A DNA stretch of 64,000 bases from Nocardioides sp. zg-1230 (lineage in GTDB: Bacteria > Actinomycetota > Actinomycetes > Propionibacteriales > Nocardioidaceae): assembly GCF_013155335.1 (NCBI RefSeq), contig NZ_JABJQZ010000008.1, positions 434,001 through 498,000 of the forward strand. The letters run 5' to 3'. Both the position numbers and the translations under genes were made by a program. Positions 59,645 to 64,000 of this stretch are shown one piece after another. Below the pieces are notes generated by a model. That model saw nothing but the letters and a program-made list of their open reading frames with translations, ran no database searches and was not told the DNA's origin. The stretch's first letter is position 1, and every line of letters starts with the position of its first letter.

Positions 59645-60016
59645 GGAGGGCAGACCCCGAACTCCCGGATCGTCGGCGCGCCCCGGACCGTCCGCCCCGG
59701 TCGTACGACGCCCAGCTCCCGCGGTCACCAGGGCCGCCACCAGGAGCACCGCCGAGCCGGCCAGGAAGGACCATCCGACCTCGTCGGCGCCGATGAGGAA
59801 GCCACCTCCCGGACGCTCGAGGGCGCCCCGCAGCACGGGCACGCACCAGCCCGCCGCGAACGCGGTCCGAGGCCCGCCGGGCGGCAGCCAGGCGAGGGTG
59901 ACGAGTGCCGCGCCCAGGGCCAGGAGCAGGCCCCACCAGTGCTGGTGGACGAGCGTGCCCGCGGCACCGGAGACCAGGCCCACGACGAGGGCCGCCAGCC
60001 CCAACCCCGCTCTCAT
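59642..60016 (-). CDS. DUF6113-like four-span membrane protein
   Basis: A 124-residue protein with four hydrophobic helices (LGLAALVVGLVSGAAGTLVH; GLLLALGAALVTLAWL; AFAAGWCVPVLRGAL; FLAGSAVLLVAALVTAG) and a polar, glycine-rich C-terminus, similar to small membrane proteins placed after mshB in other actinobacteria. GAGGG lies seven bases before the ATG. It starts 25 bases after the mshB stop. Confidence 0.7.
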   Translation of the reverse strand: MRAGLGLAALVVGLVSGAAGTLVHQHWWGLLLALGAALVTLAWLPPGGPRTAFAAGWCVPVLRGALERPGGGFLIGADEVGWSFLAGSAVLLVAALVTAGAGRRTTGADGPGRADDPGVRGLPS

Positions 60017-60041
60017 GGGGCCGCCCTCGCAGCGCCGACCG

Positions 60042-60953
60042 TCACAGGCCCGCGAACAGGTCCTCCTCGAACCCGTCCGCGCCGGTCGCGCCGGCGGTGC
60101 CCTTGGCGAGGCGGTAGTACTCGTCGGCCCAGTAGGAGTGGCCGCTCTCCGCTCCGGAGAAGAAGTGGCCGTCGGGCTCGACCTGGGTGGCGTGCTTGGC
60201 CAGGGCGTCCATCTTGCGCTGGACGGTCGCGGAGCCGTCGACGCGGGCACTGATGAGCTCGTCGGGCGTCACGAACGGCGGCAGCTTGCCGTCGGGCTCC
60301 ATCCCGGCGAACGTCTCGGTGTCGCCGGACTCGCGGAGCTGGCGCAGGCTCTCCCGCATCCGCGACTCGCTCATCGCGGTCCAGTAGATCTTGGCGACGT
60401 CGTGCGGCTCGCCGAGCTCGAGCCGGTAGGACGGCACGGCCGCGAGCTGGGCGGCGTACATCGCGACCCGGTGGGCCTGGATGTGGTCGGGGTGACCGTA
60501 GCCGCCGAACTGGTCGTAGGTGACGAGCACCTGCGGGCGGACCTCGCGGATCACCTCCACGAGCTCGTCGGCGGCCTCGGTGAGGTCGGCGTTCCAGAAG
60601 GCGTTGTCGGGGATCTCCTCGGCGGCCACGGCGTGGCCTTCCTCGTGCCAGGCCATGCCGGAGTCGTGGAAGCGCCCGAAGCCGCCGAGGAAGCGGTGGT
60701 CGGTGACGCCGATGACCCTCATCGCCTCGTCGAGCTCGCCCCGACGGTGCTCGCCGAGCCCGCCCTTCTCCTCGTGGGCGAGGTAGGAGAGCTCGGGCAC
60801 GAGCACCTCCCCCATCTCGCCGGCGGTGCAGGTGACGAGGGTGACGCCGACGCCGTCGTCGACGTAGCGCGCCATGGTGGCGCCGTTGTTGATGCACTCG
60901 TCGTCTGGGTGGGCGTGGACGAGCAGCATGCGGCGGTCGGGACGGTGCGTCAT
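60042..60953 (-). CDS. mshB: N-acetyl-1-D-myo-inositol-2-amino-2-deoxy-alpha-D-glucopyranoside deacetylase (mycothiol)
   Basis: Zinc-dependent deacetylase in the second step of mycothiol synthesis. The 303-residue LmbE-like protein has the metal motif AHPDDE (residues 14-19), GEMGEVLVPELSYLAHEE and the second motif FGGYGHPDHIQAHR; Asp17 is the expected general base. The ATG at 60953 follows a TAGGCT box by seven bases. Presence of mshB shows that mycothiol is made by this organism, in line with the DinB/DUF664 and maleylpyruvate isomerase-like proteins in the window. Confidence 0.95.
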   Translation of the reverse strand: MTHRPDRRMLLVHAHPDDECINNGATMARYVDDGVGVTLVTCTAGEMGEVLVPELSYLAHEEKGGLGEHRRGELDEAMRVIGVTDHRFLGGFGRFHDSGMAWHEEGHAVAAEEIPDNAFWNADLTEAADELVEVIREVRPQVLVTYDQFGGYGHPDHIQAHRVAMYAAQLAAVPSYRLELGEPHDVAKIYWTAMSESRMRESLRQLRESGDTETFAGMEPDGKLPPFVTPDELISARVDGSATVQRKMDALAKHATQVEPDGHFFSGAESGHSYWADEYYRLAKGTAGATGADGFEEDLFAGL

Positions 60954-60958
60954 GGATG

Positions 60959-61267
60959 TCAGCCTAGGTCTGGGCGCTTGATGCGCTTGGGCGCGGTCGG
61001 CAGGTGCAACGGCGCCGAGGGGGCGCCCTGTTCCCGGGCCTGCTCCGCGCCGTCGTCCTCGTCGAGCCAGCCGTCGTGGGCGTCGACGAGGACCTCGAGC
61101 ATGAACGCCGGGGCGTCGCTCAGCACCGCCCACGGGTGGTCCTCGTCGTCGTCCTCCCCTGCCAGCCGCTCGCGCTCGACGTGCGCCTCGAAGCCGTCCG
61201 CCCGGAGCCGGGCCACGACCGCCTGCGCGTCGTCCTCGTCGAAGAAGATCGCCCTCACGGGGGCCAT
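60959..61267 (-). CDS. Conserved hypothetical actinobacterial protein
   Basis: A 102-residue acidic protein: MAPVRAIFFDEDDAQAVVARLRADGFEAHVERER then a stretch of Glu/Asp and HPWAVLSDAPAFMLEVLVDAHDGWLDEDD, and a short basic end. The first half looks like a ferredoxin-like alpha/beta fold. The start is fixed by the GGGAGA ribosome-binding site in an unusual triple tandem repeat just upstream. Function unknown; it precedes mshB by five bases and shares its strand. Confidence 0.72.
   Translation of the reverse strand: MAPVRAIFFDEDDAQAVVARLRADGFEAHVERERLAGEDDDEDHPWAVLSDAPAFMLEVLVDAHDGWLDEDDGAEQAREQGAPSAPLHLPTAPKRIKRPDLG
60961..60966 (-). promoter_or_regulatory. -10 box of mshB
   Basis: TAGGCT on the minus strand, seven bases before the ATG at 60953; it lies within the last codons of the gene before it. 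Confidence 0.5.
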
Positions 61268-61300
61268 TCTCCCTCGGGTCTCCCTCGGGTCTCCCTCGGG
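61268..61300. repeat. Three tandem 11-base repeats forming multiple ribosome-binding sites
   Basis: TCTCCCTCGGG is repeated three times without gap. On the minus strand each unit is CCCGAGGGAGA, so three Shine-Dalgarno sequences sit in a row before the ATG at 61267, the nearest being GAGGGAGA adjoining the start. Confidence 0.85.
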
Positions 61301-61324
61301 CCGGTGTCCACCGACGCGGCTGGC

Positions 61325-61330
61325 TAGTGT
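61325..61330 (+). promoter_or_regulatory. -10 box of leaderless gene 61337
   Basis: TAGTGT followed by six bases and the ATG at 61337. Confidence 0.6.
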
Positions 61331-61336
61331 CGGGGG

Positions 61337-62458
61337 ATGACCACCGCCTCGGAGTCGCCGTACGTCCAGGGGGTGCACCTGCGCCGCACCGACGAGAACG
61401 TCCGTGAGATCGCGGCCCTCGCCTCGGTGCTGGGCGAGCCGACGGGGCTCGACGGGCTCCTGGGCGACCTCAAGTACGAGGTGCGTCGGGCGCGGGTCGT
61501 GCCCCGGCTGCTCGGCCGGGCGGTGCGCGAGGCGTACCGCTGGGACGACTACGACGAGCGCGACGAGCAGTGGTACCCCCAGGGGATCTCCACCAGCGCC
61601 GACGCCTCCGACACCGAGGCGTTCCAGACGCGTGCCGGCGACAGCCGCCGGGTGGTGGTGACGACGTGGTACTCCACCGGCAGGGACGGCGTGAAGCGCG
61701 GCTCGCGGGTGACCTTCGTCGACCTCGACTCCGGGAAGTACCGCCACGTCCTGCTCGTCTCCCCCGTCTTCGACGAGGCCGGCCGGCTGGTGCTGCGGCC
61801 GATGAAGATCCACGCCGGCGGCATCGTGTGGGCCGGCCCCTACCTCCACATCGCGGCGACCGGGCGCGGCTTCGTCACCGCCCGGGTCGACGACATCATG
61901 CGGGTGGCCGGCGACGACGACCACCCGGACCGCTTCGGCCTCGAGGGCACGTCCCTCCACTCCTACGGCCACCGCTACGTCCTGCCCGTGCGGTTCACCT
62001 ACCAGGCCTTCGCCGACGAGGGCCACGAGAAGCTGCGCTACTCCTTCATGTCGCTCGACCGCCGCTCCGAGCCGCCGGCACTCCTGGCGGGCGAGTACGC
62101 GCTCGACCCCGACGCCACGACCCGGCTCGCGCGCTACGAGCTCGACCCGGCCACATGGCAGCTCGCCACGGGCGACGACGGCTTCTCCCGGCCCCTGGCG
62201 ATCGACGAGGGCGGGGTCCGGCAGATGCAGGGCGCCGTGCTGGCGGGGGGCCGCTACCACGTCACGGTGTCCCACGGCCCGTGGATGCCCGGCAGCGTGT
62301 TCGCCGGCCGGCCCGGCTCGATGCGCGAACGCCGCTGGGCGCTGCCGATGGGGCCGGAGGACCTGAGCTACTGGCCCTCGACCGACCGGATCTGGTCGCT
62401 CACCGAGCACCCACGCCGGCGCTGGATCGTGTCAATGGACCGCCGCTGGTTCGACTGA
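61337..62458 (+). CDS. Conserved hypothetical protein, beta-propeller-like
   Basis: A 373-residue cytoplasmic protein without signal peptide. It has many short beta-strand segments separated by DGG/DP turns (RVTFVDLDSGKYRHVLLVSP, IHAGGIVWAGPYLHIAATGRGF, VSHGPWMPGSVFAGRP, ALPMGPEDLSYWPSTDRIWSLTEHP), the layout of a beta-propeller. I do not recognise an enzymatic motif. Leaderless start at 61337. Convergent with the GH43-like gene. Confidence 0.72.
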   Translation: MTTASESPYVQGVHLRRTDENVREIAALASVLGEPTGLDGLLGDLKYEVRRARVVPRLLGRAVREAYRWDDYDERDEQWYPQGISTSADASDTEAFQTRAGDSRRVVVTTWYSTGRDGVKRGSRVTFVDLDSGKYRHVLLVSPVFDEAGRLVLRPMKIHAGGIVWAGPYLHIAATGRGFVTARVDDIMRVAGDDDHPDRFGLEGTSLHSYGHRYVLPVRFTYQAFADEGHEKLRYSFMSLDRRSEPPALLAGEYALDPDATTRLARYELDPATWQLATGDDGFSRPLAIDEGGVRQMQGAVLAGGRYHVTVSHGPWMPGSVFAGRPGSMRERRWALPMGPEDLSYWPSTDRIWSLTEHPRRRWIVSMDRRWFD

Positions 62459-62467
62459 GCCGTCGGG

Positions 62468-63517
62468 TCAGCGCGCACGGAGCCACCTGGCGACCTGCGG
62501 CACACCGTCGAGCCAGCCCAGCTCGGCGGCGTACAACGCGCGGCGGCCGCGCTGCCGCGGCTTGTGGTCCCACTTCCCGGTGCCAGCGCACGGGAGCGCG
62601 GTGCCGCGGCAGGTCCAGCCGTGCAGGAACGCCGTCAGCTCGCCGTCGCGCCGCTCCACGAGGTCGGCTCCGCCCGGCCCGCAGAGGCCGGTGGTCGTCG
62701 TGTCCAGGAACACCCCGGCCACGGCCGCCGACCAGTCGAGCAAGGCGGTCGAGCGCCGCCAGGTGGTCGAGTAGCCGCATCGGGTCCAGTCGCCCTCCGA
62801 GGCCAGCAACACGTAGCCCTCCGGCCGCAGGGTGAGCACCGGGTTCTCCAGGACGCCCTCGGAGCGCAGCAGCTCGATGCTCGTCGCCCCCGGCTTCACC
62901 GACTGCCCGTCGCGGGTCAGGGCGACGAGGCGCACGCTGGACGGGATCCGGTCGGTCTTGTAGAGCAGGTACGACGACCCGTCGGCGTCGCGGAACCAGG
63001 ACGGGTCGATCACCCCGGCGCGCGGCAGCGTGGGGTCGCGCGGCAGCAGCGGGTCCTGCGCGGTCGGCGTGCCGGCGTAGGACGGGCACACGAGCGGGGC
63101 GCTCCCCACGGGTCGGAACGGGCCGCGGGCGGCACGCGAGCGGGCCACGCCGATGCAGCGCCCGTGCTCGCCCATCCCCTTCACCGGGGTGGCGTAGTAG
63201 AGGAGCCAGCGGCCGCGGACCCGAGCCACGTCGACCGCCCACACCCCGCCCTCGCGCGACCAGGACGGCTTGTGCGTCAGCAGGCCGGGGCCGCGTCGCC
63301 ACGGGCCGTCGGCCTGGCGCGACCAGGCGTGCGGCACGAGGTCGCCGGTGGCGTAGGCGACGAGCCCGCCGGGCGAGGAGACGACCGCGGGGTCGGGGAA
63401 GTCGAGGTTGAGCACCGGGCGCGGCACCCACTCCTCGGCGGACGCGGGACGGGCCACCGACAGCACGGTCGCGGCGAGCAGCAGCACGAGCAGGCGTGCT
63501 GCTCCTCGGTTCGGCAC
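62468..63517 (-). CDS. Secreted glycoside hydrolase family 43-like protein
   Basis: A 349-residue exported protein with a signal peptide (AARLLVLLLAATVLSVARPASA). The five-bladed propeller of GH43 begins NLDFPDPAVV (the first Asp is the usual general base), the second region GVIDPSWFRDADG supplies another Asp and SEGVLENPVLTLRPEGYVLLAS the acid Glu. Family members act on arabinan and xylan; this one may process plant or self arabinan. Four Cys residues (RCIGVA, LVCPSY, TGLCGPG, WTCRGTALPC) suggest disulfides. The GTG follows a TAGGTT box by six bases. Confidence 0.75.
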   Translation of the reverse strand: MPNRGAARLLVLLLAATVLSVARPASAEEWVPRPVLNLDFPDPAVVSSPGGLVAYATGDLVPHAWSRQADGPWRRGPGLLTHKPSWSREGGVWAVDVARVRGRWLLYYATPVKGMGEHGRCIGVARSRAARGPFRPVGSAPLVCPSYAGTPTAQDPLLPRDPTLPRAGVIDPSWFRDADGSSYLLYKTDRIPSSVRLVALTRDGQSVKPGATSIELLRSEGVLENPVLTLRPEGYVLLASEGDWTRCGYSTTWRRSTALLDWSAAVAGVFLDTTTTGLCGPGGADLVERRDGELTAFLHGWTCRGTALPCAGTGKWDHKPRQRGRRALYAAELGWLDGVPQVARWLRAR

Positions 63518-63523
63518 CGGGGG

Positions 63524-63529
63524 AACCTA
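63524..63529 (-). promoter_or_regulatory. -10 box of leaderless GH43-like gene
   Basis: TAGGTT on the minus strand followed by six bases and the GTG at 63517. Confidence 0.55.
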
Positions 63530-63542
63530 CCCCGGCGTCGGC

Positions 63543-64000
63543 TCAGGCGGGCAACAACTCGCGCAGTGCCTCGACGGTCCAGTGCGGCGCGACCCCGTCG
63601 GCGCCGGCCACGTAGCCGACGCGGGCGTCGGCGTCGAGCCCGAACCCGTCCGCCAACCCCTCGAGCATCGTGCGGACGTACGCCGCGGACGGGGCGGCGG
63701 CCGTCGGCACGCGCGTGCCGGTGAGGGTGAGCATGCGGCGCCCGTCGAGCTCACCCAGGTCGAGCAGGACGTCGTAGGTGCGGGAGAACCCGTGGCGGGT
63801 CGGACCGCCGTCGGCGGCGAGCACGAGGTCCCTCCCCACCGGGTGTCGCGCCTCCTGCGCGACGAGGTCGCCGAGCTGCTCGAGGCGCAGCAGGTAGGCA
63901 CGCGCGTGGACGACGCCGTCGCCATCGGGCACGAAGAAGGCCATCCCGCCTCCCCACACCCCCGACTCACCGGCGAAGGCCAGGCGCCCGGTCAGCTCGA
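63543..64000 (-). CDS. Uncharacterised actinobacterial protein, 5' end outside the window
   Basis: The last ~152 codons of a gene that begins beyond the right edge; the frame is open to the edge, reading ELTGRLAFAGESGVWGGGMAFF before the first possible internal start. A GVWGGGMAFFVPDGDG turn followed by ARAYLLRLEQLGDLVAQE resembles a family often labelled histone deacetylase in streptomycete genomes, but no deacetylase zinc motif is visible here and I would not use that name. It is 26 bases upstream of the GH43-like gene on the same strand. Confidence 0.6.
   Translation of the reverse strand, partial: ELTGRLAFAGESGVWGGGMAFFVPDGDGVVHARAYLLRLEQLGDLVAQEARHPVGRDLVLAADGGPTRHGFSRTYDVLLDLGELDGRRMLTLTGTRVPTAAAPSAAYVRTMLEGLADGFGLDADARVGYVAGADGVAPHWTVEALRELLPA

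Overview
The window is very GC-rich, almost free of non-coding DNA, uses many GTG starts and 4-base ATGA/GTGA gene overlaps, and carries mycothiol (mshB), DUF3117, DUF6912, a sigE-rseA-htrA block and an ileS T-box. Together these point to an actinobacterium, most likely a Nocardioides-like member of the Propionibacteriales. It reads as ordinary chromosome: I see no phage, transposase, plasmid, CRISPR, rRNA or tRNA. No gene-free gap exceeds 300 bases; the longest (45676-45928 and 56293-56583) hold T-box leaders. Layout: 1-1.6 kb is the edge of a Tad/Flp pilus cluster (tadA, tadB). 1.8-6.5 kb is a three-gene cluster whose middle protein ends in a domain like cyanobacterial acyl-ACP reductase, flanked by a fatty-acyl/thioester-reductase-like SDR and a WS/DGAT acyltransferase; I read it as a candidate fatty aldehyde -> fatty alcohol -> wax ester route. 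6.4-8.3 kb has an SQR-like flavoprotein and an orphan response regulator. 8.4-11.9 kb is an NHEJ locus (LigD-type polymerase, an L,D-transpeptidase, ATP-dependent ligase and divergent Ku). 12.1-17.7 kb is a GntR-controlled locus with a fused AccD-AccA carboxyltransferase, CaiB-type CoA-transferase, MatC-like carrier and TauE-like permease. 17.7-27.2 kb holds the 180-kDa-type NAD-glutamate dehydrogenase, pruA, DUF proteins and a second WS/DGAT with an altered active site. 27.4-30.1 kb has a cupredoxin-like lipoprotein plus membrane partner and a secreted RTX-repeat protein. 30.1-32.2 kb holds pilus-type CpaE and CpaB-like proteins. 32.5-36.0 kb is the sigE-rseA-htrA envelope-stress module with divergent O-methyltransferase. 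36.0-45.9 kb covers pepA, DUF3117, an enoyl-CoA hydratase, an M14 peptidase, a LOG-family protein, dapE and ileS with its T-box. 45.9-49.5 kb is a small glycosylation set (GtrA, GT2, large membrane protein). 49.5-54.5 kb contains dapD, dapC, fdxA and a GNAT. 54.5-64 kb has TspO-like and NmrA-like proteins, an archaeal-type aspartyl-tRNA synthetase with a second T-box-like leader, a VanW protein, mshB and a GH43-like secreted protein. Functionally, the DAP/lysine branch (dapC, dapD, dapE) is complete for the succinylase steps; pruA and glutamate dehydrogenase connect proline to 2-oxoglutarate. Regulation is visible in many places: sixteen genes have a TANNNT-like -10 box exactly 6-7 bases before the start codon (predicted leaderless mRNAs), sigE has an ECF-type promoter of its own class, and two synthetase genes have translational T-box leaders.
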